From Microbacterium paraoxydans (lineage in GTDB: Bacteria > Actinomycetota > Actinomycetes > Actinomycetales > Microbacteriaceae): 64,000 nucleotides of DNA. The stretch covers positions 868,001 through 932,000 of the forward strand of contig NZ_LT629770.1 in assembly GCF_900105335.1 (NCBI RefSeq). The letters are read 5' to 3'. The notes below the pieces were generated by a model that saw only the letters and a list, made by a program, of their open reading frames with translations, did not search any database and was not told the origin of the DNA. Position 1 is the first letter of the stretch; each line of letters starts with the position of its first letter. The position numbers and the translations under genes were made by a program. Shown here piece by piece: positions 1 to 12,487 of the stretch.

Positions 1-256
1 GGACGAGCTCCGCCGCGCGGAGGATGGTGCCGTCGCCGCCGAGGACGATCGCGAGTTCGAGGGTCGACGGCCCGGAGGCGTCCAGCACCTCGACGTCCGC
101 GAAGAACGCATCGACCGCGGCGAGCTCGGCATGGTCGTCAGCTGCCAGGACGGGACGGACCCCCGCACCGCGGAGGGCGCCGATAACCCGACGGGCGGCC
201 GCGACGGTGTCGACGCGGCCCGCATGGGCGACGACCAGGATCCTGCGCTCGTTCAT
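1..256 (-). CDS. nadK: NAD kinase, N-terminal part (runs off the left edge)
   Basis: Phosphorylates NAD to NADP in the cytoplasm. Only about 85 N-terminal residues are in the window. They begin MNERRILVVAHAGR and reach the family's catalytic GGDGT motif (read as LAIVLGGDGTIL). The ATG at 256 overlaps the tlyA stop as ATGA, so translation is probably coupled to tlyA. The HAD phosphatase / small protein / TlyA / NAD kinase order is common in actinobacteria, usually followed by recN. Identity is firm from the GGDGT motif and the context; the C-terminal domain cannot be checked here. Confidence 0.93.
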   Translation of the reverse strand, partial: MNERRILVVAHAGRVDTVAAARRVIGALRGAGVRPVLAADDHAELAAVDAFFADVEVLDASGPSTLELAIVLGGDGTILRAAELV

Positions 257-1050
257 CGTCCCCCTGCCAGCCGGTTGATGGTGTCCATCCATTCTGTCGG
301 ATTGCTGCCGCCGCCCGGCACGAGGTGCACGAGACACTCCGCATTGCCGTGAGTCCCGAGGATCGGGGAGGAGACGATCCCCGCCATCCCCATCCCGGCG
401 TCCCACGCGCTCCACACCACGCGGGCGACGGCGTCCGCACGGGTGGCGGGGTCGGTGACGAGACCGCCGCGCACGGCCGTCCGCCCGACCTCGAACTGGG
501 GTTTGACCAGCAACAGCACGTCGGCGCCCGGTGCGCCGACGGAGACCACCGCGGGAAGCACGAGCTCGAGCGAGATGAAGGAGAGGTCGCCCACCACCAG
601 GTCGGGGGGCGCAGACTCCCCCGTCGCCGCGGCGAGGCTGTCACGCGTCATGTGCCGCACGTTGAAGCCCTCGACGGCGATGACGCCGGGGTCGGCAGCG
701 ACCGCGGGGGCGAGCTGGCCATGCCCGACGTCCACGGCGAGGACACGGCGCGCGCCGCGTTCCCGCAGCACCTGCGTGAATCCGCCGGTCGAGGCCCCCA
801 TGTCGAGCGCCAAGCGCCCCTGAACCGGGATGCCGAAGCCGTCGAGCCCGGCGACGAGCTTGTGCGCCGCGCGGCTGACGTAGTGGTCGGCGCCGGCGAC
901 CGTGATGGTGTCGTCGTCGCTGACCGGGGTCGAGGCCTTCACGACCGGGCGGCCGTCGACGCTCACGAGGCCGTCGGCGATGAGGGTGGCGGCATGCGTG
1001 CGCGAACGGGCGAGTCCTCGGGCGGCGAGGGCGGCGTCGAGTCGCGTCAT
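253..1050 (-). CDS. tlyA: TlyA family rRNA 2'-O-methyltransferase
   Basis: Predicted 16S/23S rRNA ribose methyltransferase of the TlyA family, which includes the protein whose loss causes capreomycin resistance in mycobacteria. The product is 265 residues. An S4 RNA-binding domain fills about residues 1-60, followed by an FtsJ-like Rossmann domain with the SAM loop GASTGGFT near residue 85. Residues matching the K-D-K-E tetrad are visible: Lys in SRAAHKL (about 64), Asp in VVGDLSFIS (about 155), Lys in VKPQFEVG (about 183) and Glu in GNAECLVHL. I chose the ATG at 1050, where the S4 domain begins. It overlaps the upstream small gene's stop as ATGA; longer starts would run through that gene in another frame. 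Confidence 0.93.
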   Translation of the reverse strand: MTRLDAALAARGLARSRTHAATLIADGLVSVDGRPVVKASTPVSDDDTITVAGADHYVSRAAHKLVAGLDGFGIPVQGRLALDMGASTGGFTQVLRERGARRVLAVDVGHGQLAPAVAADPGVIAVEGFNVRHMTRDSLAAATGESAPPDLVVGDLSFISLELVLPAVVSVGAPGADVLLLVKPQFEVGRTAVRGGLVTDPATRADAVARVVWSAWDAGMGMAGIVSSPILGTHGNAECLVHLVPGGGSNPTEWMDTINRLAGGR

Positions 1051-1226
1051 CGTGGTCCCGGGGTCTCCCGCAGGTCGTGCCGGGATCCACTCTCGAGTCG
1101 TCGCGAGAGTTCGTCGTGCAGGGCCGAGTACGCGTCGGCGCGTGCGGCGAGCGGCTGCCCTTCGATCAGGCGCAGACGACTCCACAGGCCGTCCGTCGGC
1201 GCGCCGGTCGTCGTCTCATCGCTCAC
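1047..1226 (-). CDS. 59-residue conserved protein between HAD phosphatase and tlyA
   Basis: A GTG-started small protein, acidic at the N terminus, with a helical stretch (RLIEGQPLAARADAYSALHD then ELSRRLES) and a charged tail. Its stop overlaps the tlyA ATG as ATGA, which supports translation. A hexamer TACAGT at 1233-1238 lies 6 nt before the GTG, so a leaderless transcript is likely to start here. Small ORFs with an 'IE.QPL..RA..Y..LH..L' pattern at this position are familiar from other actinobacteria, but no function is known to me. A role linked to tlyA or the phosphatase is only suggested by position. Confidence 0.75.
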   Translation of the reverse strand: MSDETTTGAPTDGLWSRLRLIEGQPLAARADAYSALHDELSRRLESGSRHDLRETPGPR

Positions 1227-1275
1227 GCTTCCACTGTACGCGGCGCCACCGACGGGCGGCGGCGCCACGCGTGGC

Positions 1276-2325
1276 TCAGGTGCGGTGGAACGGGTCCGCG
1301 TACAGCCGCTCCGGAACCCGGAGGACGAACACCGGCGTCCCGGACGCCCAGATCGCGGCGGCACCCGCACGGAGCAGGTCGAGCTGGTCGCCGGACTCGG
1401 CGACGATCTCGACGTCTGCGCCCCGGACGCGGACGGCGGCGCCGTTCACGTCGAACACGCCGTCGGTCACGGTGGGCTCGGGGTACGGCTCGTGCAGTCC
1501 GCGCAGGTCGCCGAGGATGTAGGTCGGGCGGGATCCTTCGGGCGCGGCGAGGACGTGCTTGGGGCGGTCGATGCCGGTGAGCACCAGGGCGGACTCGATG
1601 CCCGCACGGCTGGCACCCATGATGTCGGTGTCGAGGCGGTCACCGATGAAGAGCGCCTTCGCCGCGCCGAAACGGGCGAGCGCCTCCTCGAAGATCGGGG
1701 TCTCCGGCTTGCCCGCCACCGTCGCCAGACGACCGATCGCGGTGTGCACGGCGGAGACGAGAGTGCCGTTCCCCGGGGCGACACCCCGCTCGCGCGGGAT
1801 CGTCCAGTCGGTGTTCGTGGCGATCCACGGGATGCCGCCCTCGTCCTCGGGGACCTTGAGAGCGAACGCCGCCTCGGCGAGATCCGTCCAGGCCACCTCG
1901 GGCGCGAAGCCCTGGACCACGGCCTGCGGCGCGTCCTCGGCGCTGCGCGTGACCGTGTACCCGGCCTTCTGCACCTCGTCGACGAGGCCGTCGCCGCCGA
2001 CCACGAGGATGGTCGCCGGCGCCGGCACGATCCCGGACAGCAGACGCATCGCCGCCTGCGGGCTCGTCACGACGTCCTGCGGAGCCACGTCGAGCCCGAG
2101 ACTCGTGAGGTGCGCCGCCACGGAGGCGTCGGTGCGCGAGGCGTTGTTGGTGATGTAGCCGAGACGCACCGTGTGCGCCGCCGCGTTCAGGCTCTCCACC
2201 GCATGCGGCAGAGCGCCGGGACCCGCGTAGACCACGCCGTCGAGATCAGCGAGGACGGTGTCGACGCCCTCGAGGGGTGTGTGTCCCACGGGTTGCTTCC
2301 GCGCCTTCGGTGTGAAGAGTCCCAC
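1276..2325 (-). CDS. HAD-IIA family sugar phosphatase (NagD-like)
   Basis: Predicted cytoplasmic phosphatase of the HAD superfamily, subclass IIA, 349 residues. Motif I is DLDGVVY near residues 27-33 and motif II lies in YITNNASR near residue 60. The GDRLDTDIMGA segment is motif IV, binding Mg. The C2 cap typical of NagD and phosphoglycolate phosphatases sits between motifs II and IV. The substrate cannot be read from sequence. The start is GTG at 2325, directly abutting the TAG of the upstream TPR gene, with a GGAGG Shine-Dalgarno inside that gene's last codons, so the two are cotranslated. The C-terminal 90 residues extend beyond the usual HAD-IIA core. Confidence 0.88.
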   Translation of the reverse strand: MGLFTPKARKQPVGHTPLEGVDTVLADLDGVVYAGPGALPHAVESLNAAAHTVRLGYITNNASRTDASVAAHLTSLGLDVAPQDVVTSPQAAMRLLSGIVPAPATILVVGGDGLVDEVQKAGYTVTRSAEDAPQAVVQGFAPEVAWTDLAEAAFALKVPEDEGGIPWIATNTDWTIPRERGVAPGNGTLVSAVHTAIGRLATVAGKPETPIFEEALARFGAAKALFIGDRLDTDIMGASRAGIESALVLTGIDRPKHVLAAPEGSRPTYILGDLRGLHEPYPEPTVTDGVFDVNGAAVRVRGADVEIVAESGDQLDLLRAGAAAIWASGTPVFVLRVPERLYADPFHRT

Positions 2326-4350
2326 CTACGCCTCCGGCTTCTCAGGCGCGGAGGGCGAGTCGTCCTCCGTCTCGTCGTCATCCGTCTCGTCGTCCTCGCC
2401 GAGCAGCTCGCGCACCTCGTCCTCGATGGACGGCTCGGCGGGCTCGGGGGCCCCGGTCGCGTCGGGAGCTACGGTCGCGTCGGGAGCTACGGTCGCGTCG
2501 TCGGCTACGGTCGCGTCGTCGGCCTCGTCCTCGGCCTCCTCCTCGTCCTCGACAGAAGCGACGTCAGCATCGGAGAACTCGTCATCAGAGAACCCGTCCT
2601 CGATGAGGCCGTCCTCCACGTAGAGCTCCTCATCGCCGGCCTCATCGACGCCGAGAGCCTCGGCGGCGACCTCGGCACGGCGCGCCCAGAACTCGGCTTC
2701 GTCCGTACGGCCGAGGTCCTCCAGGACAGCGGCGCGCGCGGCGAACAGCGCGGGGCTCCACTCGAATGCGCGGTCCGGGTCCAGCTCCGGGATCTCGAGC
2801 TCTCCGAGGGCGAGCTCCAGATCGCCCTGGTCGAGCCGGGCACCCGACATCGCGATCGCCAGCGCGACTCGCACGGGCGTGGTCAGAGCTGACCGATCCA
2901 CGGCCCGACCCGTCTCGAGGGCGCGGTCGGGACGACCGATACCGCGCTCGCTGTCGACCATGAGGGCGATCTGGTCATCCTTGCCGGAGATCCGGCGGTA
3001 GGTACGCAGCTCGCGCAGCGCCAAGGCGAAGTCGCCCGTCGCATAGGCGGTGATGCCCAGGGTCTCGCGGACGATCGCGATCCGGCCGGCACGACGCGAC
3101 GCCGCCAGCGCATGCTCGTGCGCCAGAGCGGGGTCCTCGTCGATCAGCCGGGAGGCCATCGCCAGGTGACGAGCGACGAACTCGGCGTTCTCCTTGCTCA
3201 GCGTCTTCAGCTCGTTGCGCGCGGACGGATGCAGGTCGCGCGCGGTGACCTCGTCCGGGACGCGGGGCTCGTCGAAGCGCGGACGCTCGTTCGCTGCGTT
3301 GGCCGGACGCTCCCGCCCAGCCCCGCCGCGCTGCGGGAAGGACCGCGACCGGTCACTCCCCCGCTCACGCTCGAACCCGCCCTCGCGACGCGGAGCGGAG
3401 TCACGGTTGTAACCACCCTCACGGCGGGGGCCGGAGTCCCGGTTGTAGCCGCCTTCGCGACGCGGAGCGCTGTCGCGGTTGTGACCACCCTCACGACGCG
3501 GGCCGGAGTCGCGGTTGTAACCACCTTCGCGACGCGGGCCGGAGTCGCGGTTGTAACCACCCTCACGACGCGGGGCACCACCATCACGGTTGTAGCCCCC
3601 CTCACGACGAGGGCCGGAGTCACGGTTGTAACCACCCTCACGACGCGGAGCGCTGTCGCGGTTGTAACCACCCTCGCGACGCGGAGCGCTGTCGCGGTTG
3701 TTGTAGCCACCCTCACGACGAGGGGCACCACCATCGCGGTTGTAGCCGCCCTCACGACGCGGGGCACCACCGTCGCGGTTATAGCCACCCTCACGACGAG
3801 GGGCACCACCATCGCGGTTGTAGCCGCCCTCACGACGCGGGGCACCACCGTCGCGGTTATAGCCACCCTCACGACGAGGGGCATCATCACGGTTGTTGTA
3901 GCCACCGTCGCGACGGGGGGCACCACCGTCGCGGTTGTAGCCGCCCTCACGACGCGGGCCGGAGTAACGGTTGTAACCACCCTCGCGACGCGGAGCGCTG
4001 TCGCGGTTGTTGTAGCCACCCTCACGACGAGGGGCACCACCGTCACGGTTGTAACCACCCTCGCGACGAGCGGCACCATCGCGGTTGTTGTAGCCGCCCT
4101 CGCGACGGGGGGCACCACCGTCGCGGTTGTAGCCGCCCTCACGACGCGGGGCACCACCGTCGCGGTTGTAGCCACCCTCACGACGAGGGGCACCATCACG
4201 GTTGTAGCCGCCCTCGCGACGCGGGGCGCGGTCACCCGAGCCGGCACGAGATGCGCCGTCGCGGTAGACGGGGCGACCTCCGGAAGGACGTTCGTTGCGC
4301 TGGTTCCTGTCGTCGTTGCGACGCGGACGGCGCTCTTCCTCTTCCGGCAT
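2326..4350 (-). CDS. Repeat-rich TPR-like protein with about 23 RREGGYNRD repeats
   Basis: A 674-residue protein in three parts. A charged N terminus (residues 1-43) leads into about 23 copies of a 12-13-residue repeat, RREGGYNRDGGAP with variants NNRD, DSAP and DSGP, to about residue 330. This RG/YN-rich low-complexity region resembles disordered RNA-binding tails. The middle (about 370-590) is helical and TPR-like, with HEHALAASRRAGR and ATGDFALALRELRTYRRI as typical segments. The tail is extremely acidic (VEDEEEAEDEADD), with short AP(D/E)ATVA repeats. Related TPR proteins occur beside HAD/tlyA genes in other actinobacteria, usually with a much shorter N terminus. AGGGAG precedes the ATG. 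The gene starts 34 nt after the rRNA terminator. A role in RNA or ribosome biology is inference. Confidence 0.85.
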   Translation of the reverse strand: MPEEEERRPRRNDDRNQRNERPSGGRPVYRDGASRAGSGDRAPRREGGYNRDGAPRREGGYNRDGGAPRREGGYNRDGGAPRREGGYNNRDGAARREGGYNRDGGAPRREGGYNNRDSAPRREGGYNRYSGPRREGGYNRDGGAPRRDGGYNNRDDAPRREGGYNRDGGAPRREGGYNRDGGAPRREGGYNRDGGAPRREGGYNRDGGAPRREGGYNNRDSAPRREGGYNRDSAPRREGGYNRDSGPRREGGYNRDGGAPRREGGYNRDSGPRREGGYNRDSGPRREGGHNRDSAPRREGGYNRDSGPRREGGYNRDSAPRREGGFERERGSDRSRSFPQRGGAGRERPANAANERPRFDEPRVPDEVTARDLHPSARNELKTLSKENAEFVARHLAMASRLIDEDPALAHEHALAASRRAGRIAIVRETLGITAYATGDFALALRELRTYRRISGKDDQIALMVDSERGIGRPDRALETGRAVDRSALTTPVRVALAIAMSGARLDQGDLELALGELEIPELDPDRAFEWSPALFAARAAVLEDLGRTDEAEFWARRAEVAAEALGVDEAGDEELYVEDGLIEDGFSDDEFSDADVASVEDEEEAEDEADDATVADDATVAPDATVAPDATGAPEPAEPSIEDEVRELLGEDDETDDDETEDDSPSAPEKPEA
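3370..4220 (-). repeat. In-frame 36-39-bp tandem repeat array inside the TPR gene
   Basis: About 23 tandem units of 36 or 39 bp encode the RREGGYNRD repeats. Neighbouring blocks on the + strand near 3730-3890 are almost identical at DNA level, a sign of recent unit duplication. Unit lengths stay multiples of three, so copy number can change without breaking the frame. Confidence 0.93.
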
Positions 4351-4383
4351 GGTGCTCCCTGTTCTCTTCGTGCTGTAAACGCA

Positions 4384-4413
4384 AAATGGCCACCCAACGA
4401 TGGGTGGCCATTT
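4384..4413 (-). terminator. rRNA operon terminator
   Basis: A 12-bp inverted repeat (AAATGGCCACCC / GGGTGGCCATTT with a 6-nt loop), followed in the minus direction by TTTTGC. It lies 11 nt past the 5S 3' end and 34 nt before the TPR gene start. Confidence 0.9.
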
Positions 4414-4424
4414 CGACTAAAAGG

Positions 4425-4544
4425 AGTCCGGCGGTGTCCTACTCTCCCACAGGGTCCCCCCTGCAGTACCATCGGCGCTGTGAGGCTTAGCTTCCGGGTT
4501 CGGAATGTGACCGGGCGTTTCCCTCACGCTATGGCCGCCGAAAC
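4425..4544 (-). rRNA. rrf: 5S ribosomal RNA
   Basis: About 118-120 nt on the minus strand. It begins GTTTCGGCGGCCATAGCG and ends with GACACCGCCGGACT, so the 5' and 3' ends form the usual terminal helix. The internal CCGAACCCGGAAGCTAAG is the conserved 5S loop region. Ends are estimated to within a few bases. Confidence 0.95.
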
Positions 4545-4651
4545 ACTATTGATGTTTCAATCAAACCTAAAGCAATGATGAATCATTGTTGAAGGTAGTT
4601 CTCGACCGTACATCGAGAACCACTCAGTGGACGCAAGCACCAACAAACGGT

Positions 4652-9692
<5,041 letters not shown>

Positions 9693-9947
9693 AAAAGAAA
9701 TTGCATACGAACCGGGGAAAAACCGGAACGCAGCGAGTTTGATGCTGACCAAAGAGACGAATTCATTGCTGACTTCATCCGTTGCCAACCCCACAAGGAG
9801 GTTGGTCTTTGATCCAAAGGAATTCTCACCCAGCCGAAGCTAGACGAGGATAATTTGGCATTTGACAAGTGCACGCTGTTGAGTTCTCAAGGATCGGATG
9901 CTCCCACGACCCAGCCATCACGACCAGGCCCGCAGGGCAACTTCTCT
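9693..9947 (-). promoter_or_regulatory. 16S rRNA leader with antitermination/processing elements
   Basis: About 250 nt of leader. CTTGAGAACTCAACAGCGTG near 9880-9901 resembles the leader element of actinobacterial rrn operons often described as boxA-like; a related CTTTGAGAACT recurs in the 16S-23S spacer at 7882-7892. CATTTGACA at 9859-9867 (+ strand) pairs with the spacer at 8083-8091 in the pre-16S processing stem. The boxA assignment is by resemblance only. Confidence 0.65.
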
Positions 9948-9975
9948 ATCTTAGCCATCCCGACCCGCTTGTCAA
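9948..9975 (-). promoter_or_regulatory. rRNA operon promoter
   Basis: A -35 box TTGACA (9970-9975) and a -10 box TAAGAT (9948-9953) are separated by 16 bp. This is the closest match to the vegetative consensus in the window, as expected for rRNA. The transcript would start about 9940. Confidence 0.85.
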
Positions 9976-10288
9976 ATCGGCGCGCCGCGCGGATCTTGGA
10001 TCCGCTGCGCAGCCGGTGACAGCCGCAGAAGGGGTGGATCTCCCATCCTAGGCGCAAGCGCCGGATATCTCAAGTGAAAGTGGATCGGGAGTGGTTCTCC
10101 GCTTGAGGGGGGTGAAGCTCTGGGCTTCTCCGCTTCCCTGTGGGGCGAACAAGTAATAAGTTACGTGGATTCCGGGGGTCTGGCAAATCGGGCGCACCAC
10201 CCCGGGCGTGTCGCGTCTGCTGCTCGAGCGGATTCGCCCGGGTCAGCCGTCGTTTCCGACCGCATCGGTGGGGAGTAGCATCGCGCCC
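9976..10288. other. Intergenic region upstream of rrn and the CoA-transferase, with inverted repeats
   Basis: No gene is seen in these 313 bases. They hold GGCGC-AA-GCGCC at 10051-10062. CTCAAG/CTTGAG arms at 10069-10074 and 10102-10107 enclose a smaller GGAG-TGGTT-CTCC hairpin. A further hairpin GAAGC-TCTGG-GCTTC lies at 10113-10127. The CoA-transferase promoter -10 (TAGCAT, 10276-10281) is at the right end. Confidence 0.5.
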
Positions 10289-11623
10289 ATGCCCCCGCAC
10301 GCTTCTCCTCACGCTGCCGACCTGCTGGGCCGTGTCCAGCGGGAGCTGGGCGCAGACTCCCTGCCTGCGCATCTGCTCGCCGCGGTCAGCGCCCTGGATG
10401 CCGTGCCGCTCCCGTCCCGCACCGCGACCGCGGAGCTCGCTCTCGCCAGCGTGGCGTCGGTCGTGCTCGCCGCAGGACTCGACCCGGCGGCCATCGATCC
10501 CCGTCGAGTCGCCGTCGCCTATCGGAGCGATCGGTATCTGCTGGTCGACGGTGCTCCGCCGCCGGTGTGGGCGCCCCTCTCCGGATTCTGGGAGAGCGCA
10601 GACGGCTGGATCCGAACGCACGGCAACTACCCGCACCATGCGCGCGCGCTTCGCCGCGCGCTCGGCCTGACCGACGCGGCGGGTCCGAAGGCGGTCGCCC
10701 GCAGGGTGGCGGCTCTGTCGAGCGACGCGGCCGTCGACCGGATCTCCGAAGCCGGTGGTCTCGCCGTCGCCGTGCGCCGTGAGGACCCGGACGTCGATCA
10801 TGCCCTGCGGAGCACTCCCCTCCTCGACGTAGCATCCATCGACGCGGCGGACGGACGGCGGAGTGAGCGACGGAGCCCGTCCCCCGGCCCCTCGGCGCAC
10901 CTGCCCCTCGCCGGCCTCCGTGTCCTGGACCTCACGCGAGTGATCGCGGGGCCGGTGTGCACACGAACGCTCGCTCTCCTCGGCGCCGATGTGCTGCGTC
11001 TCGACCCACCGCACCTCCCCGAGCTCCCGTGGCAGCACCTCGACACCGGCCATGGCAAGCGCACGGCTCGTCTCGACGCCCGATCCTCCGAGCTGCACGG
11101 CCTCCTGCAGTCGGCGGATGCGGTCGTGCTCGGATATCGGCCCGCCTCGCTGGACCGGCTCGGCCTCTCCCCCGACGCTCTGGTCGAGCAGCACCCGGGT
11201 CTCCTCGTCGCGCAACTGAGCGCCTGGGGCACCGATCACCCCGAGCGCGCCGGTTTCGACAGCCTCGTCCAGGCGGAGAGCGGCATCGCGATGATCGAGG
11301 GCGAGGACGGACGGCCGGGCGCCCTCCCCGCCCAGGCGCTGGATCACAGCACCGGGTATCTCCTCGCCGCCGCACTCACCCGGCTGCTCCGTTCGCGCGA
11401 CGGGCGCTCGCGCATCGTGCGCACCTCGCTGCGCCGCGTCGCCGCCGAACTGCTGGGGATGCCGCGCACGACCGACGTCGTGCGCGCGCCGGAGATCGAT
11501 GCCTCGGCGCATCTCTCGCGATTCGACGTGGACGGGACGCCGGTCGTGACGGCGGCACCGGCGCTCCCTGGGCTGACCTTCGCCGCCCCGCATGCCTGGG
11601 ATTCGGACGCACCGCGCTGGTGA
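10289..11623 (+). CDS. CaiB/BaiF (family III) CoA-transferase
   Basis: A predicted cytoplasmic enzyme moving CoA between carboxylic acids. The product is 444 residues. The family III core starts at about residue 210 (LAGLRVLDLTRVIAGP, LGADVLRLDPP) and continues through FDSLVQAESG to QALDHSTGYLLAAAL, where the Asp in DHSTG aligns with the nucleophilic Asp of formyl-CoA transferase. The first 200 residues resemble a degenerate second CaiB lobe rather than a separate domain. The substrate is unknown. I use the ATG at 10289; TAGCAT lies 7 nt before it, which suggests a leaderless mRNA, whereas an upstream in-frame start at 10208 lacks a signal. The gene runs alone, convergent with the DUF4184 gene. 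Confidence 0.85.
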   Translation: MPPHASPHAADLLGRVQRELGADSLPAHLLAAVSALDAVPLPSRTATAELALASVASVVLAAGLDPAAIDPRRVAVAYRSDRYLLVDGAPPPVWAPLSGFWESADGWIRTHGNYPHHARALRRALGLTDAAGPKAVARRVAALSSDAAVDRISEAGGLAVAVRREDPDVDHALRSTPLLDVASIDAADGRRSERRSPSPGPSAHLPLAGLRVLDLTRVIAGPVCTRTLALLGADVLRLDPPHLPELPWQHLDTGHGKRTARLDARSSELHGLLQSADAVVLGYRPASLDRLGLSPDALVEQHPGLLVAQLSAWGTDHPERAGFDSLVQAESGIAMIEGEDGRPGALPAQALDHSTGYLLAAALTRLLRSRDGRSRIVRTSLRRVAAELLGMPRTTDVVRAPEIDASAHLSRFDVDGTPVVTAAPALPGLTFAAPHAWDSDAPRW

Positions 11624-11662
11624 GGGGGACTCCCTGGTGCGGGAGGCCTCCGGGAAGCGGGA

Positions 11663-12475
11663 TCAGACGGTGCGGCGCGGCCGTCGCACGGCGAGGACCA
11701 CGCAGAGGACCAGGGTGAGCAGGCCCCACACCGCACAGGCGGGCGGCAGCACCCGATACGCGAGATGCTGCACGGTGAAGTCGGCGGAGAGCGGACCGAA
11801 CGCCAGCAGTCCACCGACCCACGCGACCACGAGGATCACCGAAAGCGAGAGCCACCACGCGATCCGCACGAACGGCGGAAGTACCCGCGGCGCATCCGCT
11901 CGCGGGGTCGCACGCCGCAGCCACAGCGCGGCCCAGATCGCGAGACCGAGCAGACCGAGGACGCTCGAGGCGTACTGCAGCCACTTGTAGCCGTCGAACG
12001 GACCCCAGGAGTTCGCGAGCGCGGGAACCAGATCGACACCCCACCGCGACTCGTGCGTGAACGCATCCCAGAGGATGTGCGAGAGCACCCCCAGCATCGC
12101 CGAGACCACGAGCAGGAACGGATACAGCGGTCGCGCGGCGCGGTACCGCGAGCGGTCGTCACGGCTCAGGGCTTCGACCGCCGCCCGGAGTCCGCTCGCG
12201 CCCCACCCGGCGGGCAGCCGCGTGCTCACCCAGTCCGGCAGCAGCTCCAGGGTCGCGGGGCGCAGCAACACACGCCACAGCAGGAAGAGCACGAGCGCGA
12301 GCAGCGCCGTCCACACGACGTTGACCGGATCGTGCAGGAAGCCGTAGTTGAGCCCGACGTTCCGCAGGAACAGCGAGATATCCGGCGTCATCGCTCCGAT
12401 CGCGATCGCCGCGGGGATGAGCGGCGTGCGCACGAACGGCAGCGCGACGATCGCGTGACTCGGGGTGAACGGCAT
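11663..12475 (-). CDS. DUF4184 family membrane protein
   Basis: A 270-residue integral membrane protein. It opens with the family signature MPFTPSHAIVALPF and GAMTPDISLF, then has about six hydrophobic segments and the conserved HILWDAFTHESRWG. The N-terminal His/Asp pattern recalls metal-dependent membrane hydrolases of the YdjM/LexA-binding type, but the activity of DUF4184 is not established. It sits 12 nt downstream of tyrS on the same strand and is probably cotranscribed with it. Confidence 0.85.
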   Translation of the reverse strand: MPFTPSHAIVALPFVRTPLIPAAIAIGAMTPDISLFLRNVGLNYGFLHDPVNVVWTALLALVLFLLWRVLLRPATLELLPDWVSTRLPAGWGASGLRAAVEALSRDDRSRYRAARPLYPFLLVVSAMLGVLSHILWDAFTHESRWGVDLVPALANSWGPFDGYKWLQYASSVLGLLGLAIWAALWLRRATPRADAPRVLPPFVRIAWWLSLSVILVVAWVGGLLAFGPLSADFTVQHLAYRVLPPACAVWGLLTLVLCVVLAVRRPRRTV

Positions 12476-12487
12476 ACGTGGCCGGGG

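Noticed and set aside
325..2892. 855-codon open frame on the + strand
   Set aside because: Antisense to tlyA, the HAD phosphatase and the TPR gene, all of which have recognisable motifs. The frame is open only because high GC makes stops rare, and its composition is Arg/Gly/Asp-rich without domains.
3370..4220. CRISPR-like regular repeats
   Set aside because: Units are tandem without unique spacers, in frame, and encode RREGGYNRD; they are protein repeats.
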